A DNA stretch of 64,000 bases, taken from the NCBI RefSeq assembly GCF_030272895.1, contig NZ_JALRNF010000029.1, positions 17,307-81,306 of the forward strand. Direction: 5' to 3'. Positions 16,719 to 24,975 of the stretch are shown in pieces. The notes under the pieces were generated by a model. That model made no database searches. It saw nothing but the letters and a program-made list of their open reading frames with translations, and had not been told where the DNA came from. Made by a program: the position numbers and the translations under genes. Source of the stretch: Pseudomonas sp. BGr12. Its GTDB lineage: Bacteria > Pseudomonadota > Gammaproteobacteria > Pseudomonadales > Pseudomonadaceae. How positions within the stretch are numbered: the first letter of the stretch is position 1; every line of letters begins with the position of its first letter.

Positions 16719-18122
16719 TCACACCGACGGCGCCAACACCGCCTGGCGCTTGCGATTGATGATGAAGTACGCCGCGTAACACACTGCAATGAAACCAAAA
16801 CCCCAGTACAGCGAAGGCCGCTGGGTCTCGTCCATCGCCAGGAACACGAACAGCGAACTGCACAGGGTGATGCACAGCAGCGGCACCAGCGGGTACAGCG
16901 GTGCGCGGTACTTGAGGTCGGCCAGCTTGCCGCCCTCTCGCAGGTAGCTGCGGCGGAAGCGGTACTGGGCCAGGGCAATGACGATCCAGGTCACGGTGCC
17001 GGACATCCCGCTCACCGCCATCAGCACCATGAACAGGGTGTCGGCGGCGACGAAGCTGGTCATCAGCGACACCAGGGCAAAGCACAGGGTGATGCTCAGG
17101 GCCCGCAGCGGCACGCCGCGCTTGCTCAGCGGCGACAGGCTTTTCGGCGCCATGCCGGTCTTGGACATGGCCCAGAGAATGCGGGTGGAGGCATACAGGC
17201 CCGAGTTGCCCACCGAGAGGATGGCAGTGAGGATGACGAAGTTCATCAGGTCGGCCGCATAGGGAATGCCGACCATGTCGAACACCTGCACGAACGGGCT
17301 TTCCATCAGGCCGGCCTGCTGCCACGGCACGATCGCCGAGAGCACCACGATGGCCAGCACGTAGAAGATCAGCACACGGAACACCACATTGCGCACGGCG
17401 CGGGGGATGCTCTTTTCCGGCTGGTCGGTTTCACCGGCGGCCACACCCATGATCTCGCAGCCCTGGAAGGCATAGACCACGGTCATCATCACCGCGAACA
17501 CCGCAGACAGGCCATTGGGGAACATCGAATCGCCAATCAGGTTGTTCATCATCGGCGCCGGTTCGCCGCTGCTCAGCGGGATGGCGCCGAAGATCACCAG
17601 CACGCCGACGATGATAAAGCCCAGGATCGCCGCCACCTTGATCCCCGAGAACCAGTACTCCGCCTCACCGAAGGCGCGGGTGGCCAGGGCGTTGAGGCCG
17701 AACAGCACCACCACGAACAGCGCCGACCAGTACCAGATCGGCACCTCCGGGAACCAGCGCACCATCAGCATGCCGGCGGCGGTAAACTCCAGGCCCACGG
17801 TGGTGGCCCAGCTCATCCAGTACACCCAGCCGATCATGAAGCCGGTGGCCGGGCCGATGTATTTGGTCGCATGGGCCTGGAACGAGCCGGACACCGGCAT
17901 CTGCACCGACAGCTCACCCAGGCAGACCATCACCAGGTACATCAGAAAGCCCGCCACCAGGTAGGCCAGGATCGCGCCCATGGGTCCGCCCTGGTTGATG
18001 GTCACGCCCGAGCCCATGAACAGCCCGGTGCCGATCACCCCGCCCAGCGACAGCATGAAGATATGCCGGCTCTTGAGCGCGCGGGTCAGGTGAATGCCTT
18101 TACGTTCGGTAGATTCACTCAT
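16719..18122 (-). CDS. APC-family amino acid permease (probable arginine/basic amino acid uptake)
   Basis: This 467-residue inner-membrane protein has about 12 membrane segments and the amino acid/polyamine/organocation signature GGVIGTGLFMGSG near the start. It imports an amino acid by proton symport. In P. aeruginosa an amino acid permease gene sits between the aruRS genes and the enoyl-CoA hydratase of the ATA cluster; here the same order holds except that the giant gene intervenes. Arginine is the likely substrate by context; related permeases also carry GABA, proline or aromatic amino acids, so specificity is not proven. The ATG at 18122 follows GAGGTGCCGAC. Part of its 3' end is duplicated in damaged form at 9721-9990. 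Confidence 0.88.
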   Translation of the reverse strand: MSESTERKGIHLTRALKSRHIFMLSLGGVIGTGLFMGSGVTINQGGPMGAILAYLVAGFLMYLVMVCLGELSVQMPVSGSFQAHATKYIGPATGFMIGWVYWMSWATTVGLEFTAAGMLMVRWFPEVPIWYWSALFVVVLFGLNALATRAFGEAEYWFSGIKVAAILGFIIVGVLVIFGAIPLSSGEPAPMMNNLIGDSMFPNGLSAVFAVMMTVVYAFQGCEIMGVAAGETDQPEKSIPRAVRNVVFRVLIFYVLAIVVLSAIVPWQQAGLMESPFVQVFDMVGIPYAADLMNFVILTAILSVGNSGLYASTRILWAMSKTGMAPKSLSPLSKRGVPLRALSITLCFALVSLMTSFVAADTLFMVLMAVSGMSGTVTWIVIALAQYRFRRSYLREGGKLADLKYRAPLYPLVPLLCITLCSSLFVFLAMDETQRPSLYWGFGFIAVCYAAYFIINRKRQAVLAPSV

Positions 18123-18326
18123 GTCGGCACCTCAACTGTGGCTGAAGTGCGAAAGGGACAAGGGATACGGCGAGGGACGATCAGCTTTGCGGCAGTTCAT
18201 TATTATTATCTCCAATAAGCTTCGAAGACCGCGTGCTCTGCGGTTGACGTCGATTATTGGAAAGCGATGTAAGGTGCTGTTGTACGTAAAGATCGAAGAT
18301 GTAAAAAGTCGTAACTTTTTTGTACG

Positions 18327-20582
18327 TCAGCCCTGCAGCAGCTGTTCCAGGGTCTCCCTGGCCTGCTGCATTTGCGCGTCGAGCGGTGCATTCAGGCCCT
18401 GTACGGCCAGGGGGTCGTTGCTCAGCGCCGCTATTTCCAGGCGGCGCAACACGCCGGCCAGCCCGCGAAAACCCAGGGAGTCGCTGCTGCCGGCCAGGCG
18501 GTGGGCCAGGTGGGTGATCTCGGTAAAGTCCATGGCCTTGAGCGCTTCGCCCAACGCCGCCTGATGCTGCTCGATCGCCTCGTTCAACACCGCCAGCAGG
18601 CCCTGGACCTTCTGTTCGCCGAGCAAGGTGCGGTGGGTTTCCAGCAACGCCCAGTCCATGCCCGGGTCGGCCTCTTGTTGCTCGACCACCGGCATCTCCT
18701 GCGCCAGCGCCTGGCGCAGGCTCTCCAGTTTCAGCGGCTTGGCCAGGATGCCTTGCATGCCGGCATCCAGGTAACTGCGCACCAGCGCCGGCTGGACACT
18801 GGCAGTCAACGCCAGGATCCGGCTATCGCGGTTGGGCCCCGGCGATGCACGAATCTGCCGGCACAGCTCGACCCCGCTGATGCCCGGCAGGTGCACGTCG
18901 AGCAGGATCAGGTCGAAGCGTCGCTGGCTGCACAGCACGCGGCCCTGTTCGGCCTCCTCGGCCAGCCACACCCGATGGCCGTCGCGGCGCAGCAGGCCAC
19001 GCACCACCTCGCGGTTCAGCTCCACATCCTCGACCACCAGGATGTCCAGGGCGGCGACCGGATTTGCCCTTGGCAGGGAAACGGCGCTGTCGCCGGAACC
19101 TTGCAGCTCGACCTCGAACCAGAAGCAACTGCCCTGCCCTTCATGACTTTCAAGGCCGATGCGTCCGCCCAGCTGTTCGACCAGGTGCTTGCAGATTGCC
19201 AGGCCCAATCCGGTGCCTCCGTACTGCCGGGCCACCGCCTCACTGGCCTGGACAAAGCGGTCGAAGATCCTGGCCTGCATCGCCGGGGCAATGCCAATGC
19301 CGTTGTCGCTGACGCTGATACGCAGGTGCTGGCGCTCGCCCTGCTCGCCCAGCACCTCGACCGCGACCTTGACCTGCCCGGCCGCGGTGAACTTGATGGC
19401 GTTGGCCAGCAGGTTGCTCAGCACCTGGCGCAGGTACTGCTCGGCACCGTGCTGACGCTCGGCCAGGTGCGGGTCGATGCGGCACTCCAGGGTGCTGCCG
19501 TTGCCCAGGGCCCGGGGTTCGAGCAGGGTCATCACTTCGTCGCACAGCTGGCGCAGGGAGAAGTCCACCGGCTCCGGGCGGCTTTCGCCTTCTTCCAGGC
19601 GGGCGAAGTACAGCACTTCATTGAGGATGGTCAGCAGGCCTTCGGCGGCTTTGTACAAGGCCTCCAGGCGCTTGCTGTCCTGGCCGTGCAGCCCGGCGCC
19701 GCGCAGCAGTTCGGCCATGCCGAGGATGCCGTTGAGCGGTGTGCGCAGTTCGTGGCTCATGGTGGCGAGAAAGCGCGACTTGGCCAGGTTCGCCGCCTCG
19801 GCGTCGTCCTTGGCGCGCATCAGGCTGGCGGTGCGGCGCTCGACCATCTTCTGCAGCTCGTCGCGCTTGTCCTGCAGGGCCAGGCGGTCTTCTTCACGGC
19901 GCTCGATATCACTGAGAATCGCCCGGCGCATGTCGTCCAGGGCGTTGGCCACCGTGTCGATCTCGTCGGGCCGCGCCGAACGGCGCTTGGCCAGGCGCAA
20001 GGGTTCCTGCCAGTCACCGGCGCCCACACGCCGGGCGAACTCGGCCATGACCTTGAGGTGGCGCGTCACCAGGCGATAGAACAAACCCGACAAGGCCACC
20101 GCCAGGCCGCAGAGGAACACGCCCATCCACAGCAGGCTGGTCAGCCCGGTGGCGAACAGGCGCCGATGCACCGCGCCCAGGTCGATGCTTACCTCCAGCT
20201 CGCCCAGATGGCGCAACGGCCCCGAGGGCGGCTGGAAGTCCAGGGCGAAGCGCTCGATGCGCAGCGGCCCGGGCGGATTGGCCTCGCCCTGCAGCAGGTT
20301 GAAATCGCTGCTGGTCAGGCGCACCCGGGCCACATCGGAGAAGTCCACCAGGCCGCGCAACTGCACATTGAGCTGCTCCTGGTCGAGGTCCCAGAGACTG
20401 CGTTCCAGGCTAGCCAGGTAGCCGCCGCGGATCAGCGCCATGCGCGCGTCGATGTCACGCATCTCGCGGCGGTACTCGAAATACAGCTGCACGCTGCTGG
20501 CCAGCACGGTGAAACACAGGCTGAACAGCAGGATGAACAGCAGCAGGCGCCGCAGCAAACCGCCCGGGTGCAGGCGCTTCAT
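18327..20582 (-). CDS. aruS: Hybrid sensor histidine kinase AruS
   Basis: The 751-residue protein has, in order, a membrane helix (about 12-34), a periplasmic domain of some 110 residues, a second helix (about 148-170), HAMP, a coiled coil, HisKA with the phospho-histidine in [13 protein letters not shown], HATPase_c ([12 protein letters not shown] and [13 protein letters not shown]), a receiver with acceptor aspartate in [10 protein letters not shown], and a C-terminal HPt domain with histidine in [10 protein letters not shown]. This is a complete His-Asp-His relay passing phosphate to AruR. Start at 20582 overlaps the binding-protein stop (ATGA), so the two are co-translated. The name rests on the neighbouring aruR, permease and aruHI, in the P. 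aeruginosa order. A TorS-like partnership with the binding protein is inferred. Confidence 0.85.
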   Translation of the reverse strand: MKRLHPGGLLRRLLLFILLFSLCFTVLASSVQLYFEYRREMRDIDARMALIRGGYLASLERSLWDLDQEQLNVQLRGLVDFSDVARVRLTSSDFNLLQGEANPPGPLRIERFALDFQPPSGPLRHLGELEVSIDLGAVHRRLFATGLTSLLWMGVFLCGLAVALSGLFYRLVTRHLKVMAEFARRVGAGDWQEPLRLAKRRSARPDEIDTVANALDDMRRAILSDIERREEDRLALQDKRDELQKMVERRTASLMRAKDDAEAANLAKSRFLATMSHELRTPLNGILGMAELLRGAGLHGQDSKRLEALYKAAEGLLTILNEVLYFARLEEGESRPEPVDFSLRQLCDEVMTLLEPRALGNGSTLECRIDPHLAERQHGAEQYLRQVLSNLLANAIKFTAAGQVKVAVEVLGEQGERQHLRISVSDNGIGIAPAMQARIFDRFVQASEAVARQYGGTGLGLAICKHLVEQLGGRIGLESHEGQGSCFWFEVELQGSGDSAVSLPRANPVAALDILVVEDVELNREVVRGLLRRDGHRVWLAEEAEQGRVLCSQRRFDLILLDVHLPGISGVELCRQIRASPGPNRDSRILALTASVQPALVRSYLDAGMQGILAKPLKLESLRQALAQEMPVVEQQEADPGMDWALLETHRTLLGEQKVQGLLAVLNEAIEQHQAALGEALKAMDFTEITHLAHRLAGSSDSLGFRGLAGVLRRLEIAALSNDPLAVQGLNAPLDAQMQQARETLEQLLQG

Positions 20583-21352
20583 CGGGCATCCGCCGGCAGG
20601 TTGATCATGTCGCGGTAGGTGACTTCGCTTTGTGCAAGCCACTGCTCGATCTCGCCGGCATCGGTCATGCGCTGCAGCTCCTGGTCGATCTGCGCCATGC
20701 GCTGGCTCAGCTCGCTATGGCGCGACACCGCAACGCGCAGGTAATCCACGCTCAGGGCCCTGGGCAGTACCTGGATGTCCTCGGCGCCCGGCAGGCGCTC
20801 AATGTACAGCTGGCCGGTGCGCCGCTCCTGGATGACGAAATCGATGCGCCCGCGAATCAATTTGCCGAAGTTCTGCTGGCTGGACGACACCCATTCGATG
20901 TTCTGGTGGCGGGCGACGAAGCGATCGAACTCGGCCCCGTAGCTCTCGCCGAACAGCAAGCCACCCCGGTAGTTGGCCAGGTCTTCCAGGCGCTCGAACT
21001 TCACCGGGCGCTGGCGATTGAAGAACACCGCGACCTCTTCGCGCAGCACCGGCACGCTGGAAAAACGCATGCCCTGGTCGCGCTGGTCGCTGTTGTAGGC
21101 CAGCACCACATCCACCCTGCCTTCGGCGGCATCGAGCAGGCAGCGCTTCCAGTTGCCCAGCACGACGATTTCCACCTCATAGCCCAGGCGCCCGAACAGC
21201 TGGCGGACCACGGTCGGCGCCAGGCCGCGCACCTGCTTGCCGTCGCTCCAGGACACCGGCGGGTACACCGGGTAATCGCAATAGCGAATGCGTTCACCCG
21301 CCTGTGCAGACAGGGCCAGCAACAGCGACAGCAGCCCGAACAGGTGACGCAT
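20579..21352 (-). CDS. Periplasmic substrate-binding protein (family 3) of the AruRS system
   Basis: The 257-residue protein opens with a signal peptide ([20 protein letters not shown], cleavage after AQA) and continues as an SBP_bac_3 domain of the type found for polar amino acids. No transporter permease or ATPase gene is beside it. Instead it lies between the response regulator (5 bp gap) and the hybrid kinase (4-nt overlap). This arrangement recalls TorT-TorS-TorR, where a periplasmic protein presents ligand to the sensor. The reasonable inference is that it binds arginine or a related compound and signals to AruS, rather than serving transport. Confidence 0.82.
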   Translation of the reverse strand: MRHLFGLLSLLLALSAQAGERIRYCDYPVYPPVSWSDGKQVRGLAPTVVRQLFGRLGYEVEIVVLGNWKRCLLDAAEGRVDVVLAYNSDQRDQGMRFSSVPVLREEVAVFFNRQRPVKFERLEDLANYRGGLLFGESYGAEFDRFVARHQNIEWVSSSQQNFGKLIRGRIDFVIQERRTGQLYIERLPGAEDIQVLPRALSVDYLRVAVSRHSELSQRMAQIDQELQRMTDAGEIEQWLAQSEVTYRDMINLPADAR

Positions 21353-21357
21353 GGCTG

Positions 21358-22074
21358 TCAGGCCGCCACGCTGGCGGTGAACAGGTAACCGGCGCCGTGA
21401 ATGGTGATGATCAGTTGCGGCTCGGCCGGGTCGTCATGCAGCTTGCGTCGCAGGCGGCCGACCAACACGTCGATGGAGCGGTCGTTGGGCACCCATTCGC
21501 GGTTGCGGATCTGGTCCATCAACTGGTCGCGGCTCAGGGTGTGGCCACTGTTGCGCAGGAACACACTGAGCAGCTGGAACTCGCCATGGGTCAGCAAGGT
21601 TTCGGCGCCCTGGGCGTCGATCAGGCGGCGGCGGTCGACGTCCAGCGCCCAGTCGGCGAACTGTTTCAGGGTTTGGGGGCTGGCCACTGCCGGGCGCGAT
21701 GCCTGGGCGTGGCGCACACGGCGCACCAGGTTCTTGGCCCGCGACACCAGTTCGCGAGGGTTGAGGGGCTTGATCACGTAGTCATCGGCGCCACATTCCA
21801 GGCCGACGATACGGTCGATGTCGTCGTTGCGGCCGGTGATGAGGATGATGCCGACCTCCGAGCGCACCCGCAGCTCACGGGTCAGGGTCAGGCCGTCCTT
21901 GCCCGGCAGGCGGATGTCGAGCATCACCAGGTCGACGCTGTGGCTGGCCAGGAACTGCTCGGCCTGCTCGGCGGTGTCGGCGCAGTGGACGTCGTAGCCT
22001 TCCCGGGACAGGTAGGCGTGCAGCAAGTCGCGAATAAGCGGATCGTCATCGACGATCAGTACCCGAGGCGTCAT
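21358..22074 (-). CDS. aruR: OmpR-family response regulator AruR
   Basis: The 238-residue protein has a receiver domain (acidic pocket VDDDP, acceptor Asp53 in LVMLDIRLPG, switch Thr in ILITG, conserved Lys in VIKPLNP) followed by an OmpR/PhoB winged helix (about 140-235: SIDVLVGRLRRKL, IHGAGYLF). It should bind DNA and activate the ATA genes when phosphorylated by AruS. It is first of a three-gene operon with binding protein and aruS. The aruR name follows the cluster order; TorR-like regulators are similar, so the identification depends on context. Confidence 0.85.
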   Translation of the reverse strand: MTPRVLIVDDDPLIRDLLHAYLSREGYDVHCADTAEQAEQFLASHSVDLVMLDIRLPGKDGLTLTRELRVRSEVGIILITGRNDDIDRIVGLECGADDYVIKPLNPRELVSRAKNLVRRVRHAQASRPAVASPQTLKQFADWALDVDRRRLIDAQGAETLLTHGEFQLLSVFLRNSGHTLSRDQLMDQIRNREWVPNDRSIDVLVGRLRRKLHDDPAEPQLIITIHGAGYLFTASVAA

Positions 22075-22143
22075 TGCGTGTTGTCTCTTATAGGAATTGT
22101 TCTATGACTCGCGTCAGCAGCCTACCCCTTGTTGAACAACCGA

Positions 22144-22788
22144 TCAACAGCCCTCGGTCAGGGTGAAGCGCCGCCGCCCGCCGGCCTGCAGGCCGTCGAC
22201 CCAGGCCTCGCAGATCTGTATGCCCTGCTCCGGGGTGAAGGTACCGGGGTTGAGGCCCGACTCCAGCCACAGGCCGTCAAGCAAGGCGCTCAGGCTGATG
22301 GCCGCGAGATCCGCATCGAATGCCTGCCAGCCCTCTTCCCGGGCCAGGTCGCGCAGCAGCCGGCCCAGCTCGTTGCGGTATTCGCCGTAGGAGTGATCGT
22401 GCACCTGGTTGATCGCCTCGGCGGTCTTTACCGCGCCCCAGAAGGCCAGCCAGGCGTCGAGCAGTTGCGGGTCGAGCAGCTCGGCGCAGAACGAGGCACG
22501 AAAGAACGCCGACAGCCGTTCGCGGGCGTTGGGTGCGGCCTGGGCCATGGCCTCGCGGATCAGGCCCATGACCCGCCCGGTGACCGCCATGTAGGCTTCG
22601 GCCACCAGTTCGTCCTTGCCCGAATAGTGGTGACTGATCAGCCCCACCGAAACACCCGCCTCGGCGGAAATCTTGCGGATCGAGGCGCCCTGGAAGCCAT
22701 GGCGCTTGAGGCACACCAGGGTCGCTTCGACCAGGTTGGCCTTGCGCAATTCCGGGACCATACGGCTGTAACGGGCTTCCTGGGTCAT
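22144..22788 (-). CDS. TetR/AcrR family regulator (BetI-like)
   Basis: The 214-residue protein has an N-terminal TetR helix-turn-helix (about 10-60: ASIRKISAEAGVSVGLISHH) and a C-terminal ligand domain resembling BetI (FRASFCAELLDPQLLDAWLAFW). BetI represses choline-betaine genes, but BetI-like repressors serve many catabolic loci. It lies downstream of aruR with an independent promoter probably in the REP-containing region after 22788, and is near a class II aldolase and a polyamine-type binding protein. It is one of two candidates for the factor binding the palindrome at 24896. Confidence 0.85.
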   Translation of the reverse strand: MTQEARYSRMVPELRKANLVEATLVCLKRHGFQGASIRKISAEAGVSVGLISHHYSGKDELVAEAYMAVTGRVMGLIREAMAQAAPNARERLSAFFRASFCAELLDPQLLDAWLAFWGAVKTAEAINQVHDHSYGEYRNELGRLLRDLAREEGWQAFDADLAAISLSALLDGLWLESGLNPGTFTPEQGIQICEAWVDGLQAGGRRRFTLTEGC

Positions 22789-22828
22789 GGGCGGGTCTCG
22801 AGGGGACTGTAAAAATATTCAGCGGCCC

Positions 22829-22882
22829 TTTCGCGGGGCCAGCCCGCTCCTACAGGCCGGAGGAGCGGGCGTGCCCCGCGAT
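22829..22882. repeat. REP pair
   Basis: TTTCGCGGGGCCAGCCCGCT and GGAGGAGCGGGCGTGCCCCG in opposite orientation, with mismatches to the consensus in both arms. It lies between the TetR gene and the class II aldolase gene. Confidence 0.88.
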
Positions 22883-22920
22883 AAGGCCGCATAGCTGAAC
22901 GACTGTACAACAAGTATCGA

Positions 22921-23682
22921 TCAGTCGCGATAGCCCGGTGCCACCCGATCCAGCAACCGCAGCAACGCCGCCCAGGCCAGTTGCATGCCATCCGGATCGC
23001 TCAGCTCGCCCTCTTTCAACGGCCGCGCCGGCTCGTTGAACTGGCGCTCGGTATGGGTGCAGACGGCGTCCGGCGGCAACAGGATCTCCCCCGCCGCCTG
23101 TGCCGCCAACTGGATCTCGCAGGCTTTTTCCAGGTAGTACATGCGCAGGAACGCCTGGCTGACCGTCTCGCCCACCGTCAGCAGGCCATGGTTGCGCAGC
23201 ATCAGCACCGGTTTGTCGCCCAGGTCATCGACCAGGCGCCGCTGCTCGTCCATGTCCAGGGCGATGCCTTCGTAGTCGTGGTAGGCGACCTTGCCGTAGA
23301 ACTCCATGGAAATCTGGTTGACCGGCAGCAACCCGCACTTGAGCGCGGCCACCGCGCAGCCAGCCTTGGTGTGGGTGTGCAGGACGCACTGGGCATCCTC
23401 CCGGGCACCGTGGATGGCACTGTGAATGACAAAGCCCGCCGGGTTCACCGGATACCGGGTCGACTCCACGGCACGCCCCTGCAGGTCGATCTTGACCAGG
23501 TTGGAGGCGGTGATCTCATCGAACATCAGGCCGTAGGGGTTGATCAGAAAGTGATGCTCGGGCCCGGGAATGCGCACCGAGATGTGGGTGAAGATCAGGT
23601 CGGTCATGCGAAAGTGCGCGATCAACCGGTAGCAGGCGGCCAGTTCCTGGCGCAGACGGATTTCCGTTTCAGTCGGGTTCAT
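22921..23682 (-). CDS. Class II aldolase/adducin family protein
   Basis: The 253-residue protein shows the class II aldolase fold: HISVRIPGPEHHFLINPYGL near the N-terminus, a zinc-binding pair in VLHTHTKAGCAV and the later MLRNHGLLTVGE histidine. Family members cleave sugar phosphates (fuculose-, rhamnulose-phosphate) or act as decarboxylases; the substrate cannot be read here, and the absence of kinase or isomerase genes argues against a sugar pathway. A CA-rich GAACAACAACCAAT (23683-23694) just before the ATG suggests Hfq/Crc repression. Its neighbours are a TetR regulator and an orphan binding protein on the same strand. Confidence 0.87.
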   Translation of the reverse strand: MNPTETEIRLRQELAACYRLIAHFRMTDLIFTHISVRIPGPEHHFLINPYGLMFDEITASNLVKIDLQGRAVESTRYPVNPAGFVIHSAIHGAREDAQCVLHTHTKAGCAVAALKCGLLPVNQISMEFYGKVAYHDYEGIALDMDEQRRLVDDLGDKPVLMLRNHGLLTVGETVSQAFLRMYYLEKACEIQLAAQAAGEILLPPDAVCTHTERQFNEPARPLKEGELSDPDGMQLAWAALLRLLDRVAPGYRD

Positions 23683-23755
23683 TGGTTGTTGTTCTCAGGC
23701 TGAGGGCTGGGCTGACAATAGGGCTGGACATCGCTCGATGTCCAGCCACCGCGGG

Positions 23756-24793
23756 TTACTTGCTGGCCCAGGCGTTGAAGCGCTCCTCCAGTTCGTCACC
23801 ATGATCGACCCAGAACTCGACGTTCATCGACAAGGCCCCTTCAAGGTTCTGCTTGGAGGTCGGCACCCAGCTGGCCAGGGCCGGATCGAGTTGCGCCGCG
23901 GCCTGGGTATTGGTCGGGCCGTAGGGAATGGTGTTCACATAGCGCACCTGGGTGTCCGGCTGGTTGGCGTAGGCGATCAGGCGCTTGGCCTGGTCGGCAT
24001 GTTTGGAGCCCTTGATGATCGCCCAGTAGTCCATACCGTACAGGCTTTGCGGCCAGACCAGGGCCAGGGAGCTGCCCTGCTGCGCGGCCACGGCCACCCG
24101 GCCGCTGTAGGTGGAGGTCATCACCACATCGCCGGCGCTGAGCCACTGCGGCGGTTGCGCACCGGCTTCCCACCACTGGATATACGGCTTGAGTTCGGTC
24201 AGCTTGGCGAAGGCGCGATCGACCCCTGCGGGCGTGGCCAGCACCTTGTACACGTCCTCGACCTTGACCCCGTCGGCCATCAGGGCGAATTCCAGGTTGT
24301 ACACCGCGCGCTTGCGCAGACCGCGCTTGCCAGGGGTCTTCTTCACGTCCCAGAAGTCGGCCCAGGAGGTCGGCGCCTGGGCCAGTTTGCTGCGGTCGTA
24401 GGCGATCGCCACGCTCCACACCAGGGCGGCCGAGCCACAGGCCTGGGCGGCATCGGGAATCAGCTGTTCGGCATGGCCCAGGCGCGCCCAGTCCAGCGGC
24501 TCGTACATGCCCTCGTCACAGCCACGCATCAGGTCCGGGCCTTCGATCTGCACCAGGTCCCAGTCGACGTTGCCGGTGTCGACCATCACCTTGATGCGGG
24601 CCATTTCGCCGTTGTATTCGCTCTGGATCAACTTGCTGCCGTCCTGGGCACTGAAAGGCTGGAAGATCGCCGCATCCTGGGCTTTCTGGCCGGCGCCGCC
24701 GTAGGCGACCACGACCATGTCCGGTGCTGCCTGGGCGCTGCCAATACCGAGTGCCAGCAGCCAGGGAGACAGTTTGAGCAGGTTCGATGTCAT
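23756..24793 (-). CDS. Periplasmic binding protein, spermidine/putrescine (PotD) type, without transporter genes
   Basis: The 345-residue protein starts with a signal peptide (TSNLLKLSPWLLALGIGSAQA, mature start about APDMVVV) and is a family 1/8-type extracellular binding protein as in PotD/PotF or the FcbT/opine group. The WADFWDVKKTPGKRGLRKRA segment and YGMDYWAIIKGSKH are typical. It should bind a small cationic or carboxylic solute for ABC import, but no permease or ATPase gene is adjacent. The ATG at 24793 has AGGAACCACTG before it; the longer frame to 24907 would cross the promoter. Divergent from the oxidoreductase gene, sharing a region with a 25-bp palindrome. Confidence 0.87.
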   Translation of the reverse strand: MTSNLLKLSPWLLALGIGSAQAAPDMVVVAYGGAGQKAQDAAIFQPFSAQDGSKLIQSEYNGEMARIKVMVDTGNVDWDLVQIEGPDLMRGCDEGMYEPLDWARLGHAEQLIPDAAQACGSAALVWSVAIAYDRSKLAQAPTSWADFWDVKKTPGKRGLRKRAVYNLEFALMADGVKVEDVYKVLATPAGVDRAFAKLTELKPYIQWWEAGAQPPQWLSAGDVVMTSTYSGRVAVAAQQGSSLALVWPQSLYGMDYWAIIKGSKHADQAKRLIAYANQPDTQVRYVNTIPYGPTNTQAAAQLDPALASWVPTSKQNLEGALSMNVEFWVDHGDELEERFNAWASK

Positions 24794-24895
24794 CAGTGGT
24801 TCCTCATGCTGGTACCACGCCGGGCGTGGTCCGTTTTCTTGTTGTGTGAGGTGTGCCCCAGGACGCGGGGTGATTCGAACGCTAGTCAAAGCCAA

Positions 24896-24920
24896 GTAAA
24901 AAAACAAGTTGATTTTTTAC
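24896..24920. promoter_or_regulatory. 25-bp palindromic operator between divergent catabolic genes
   Basis: GTAAAAAA at the left and TTTTTTAC at the right are exact complements; the inner CAA-G-TTG also pairs, giving 11 of 12 matched positions about a central G. It lies 103 bp upstream of the binding protein start and 56 bp upstream of the oxidoreductase start, an ideal place for a repressor, probably the XRE-cupin or the TetR protein of this cluster. Confidence 0.75.
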
Positions 24921-24975
24921 TGGCGGTACACTTCTATAGAAAAAAATAACAACACCCCGCTGGAGCCTGCGCAGC

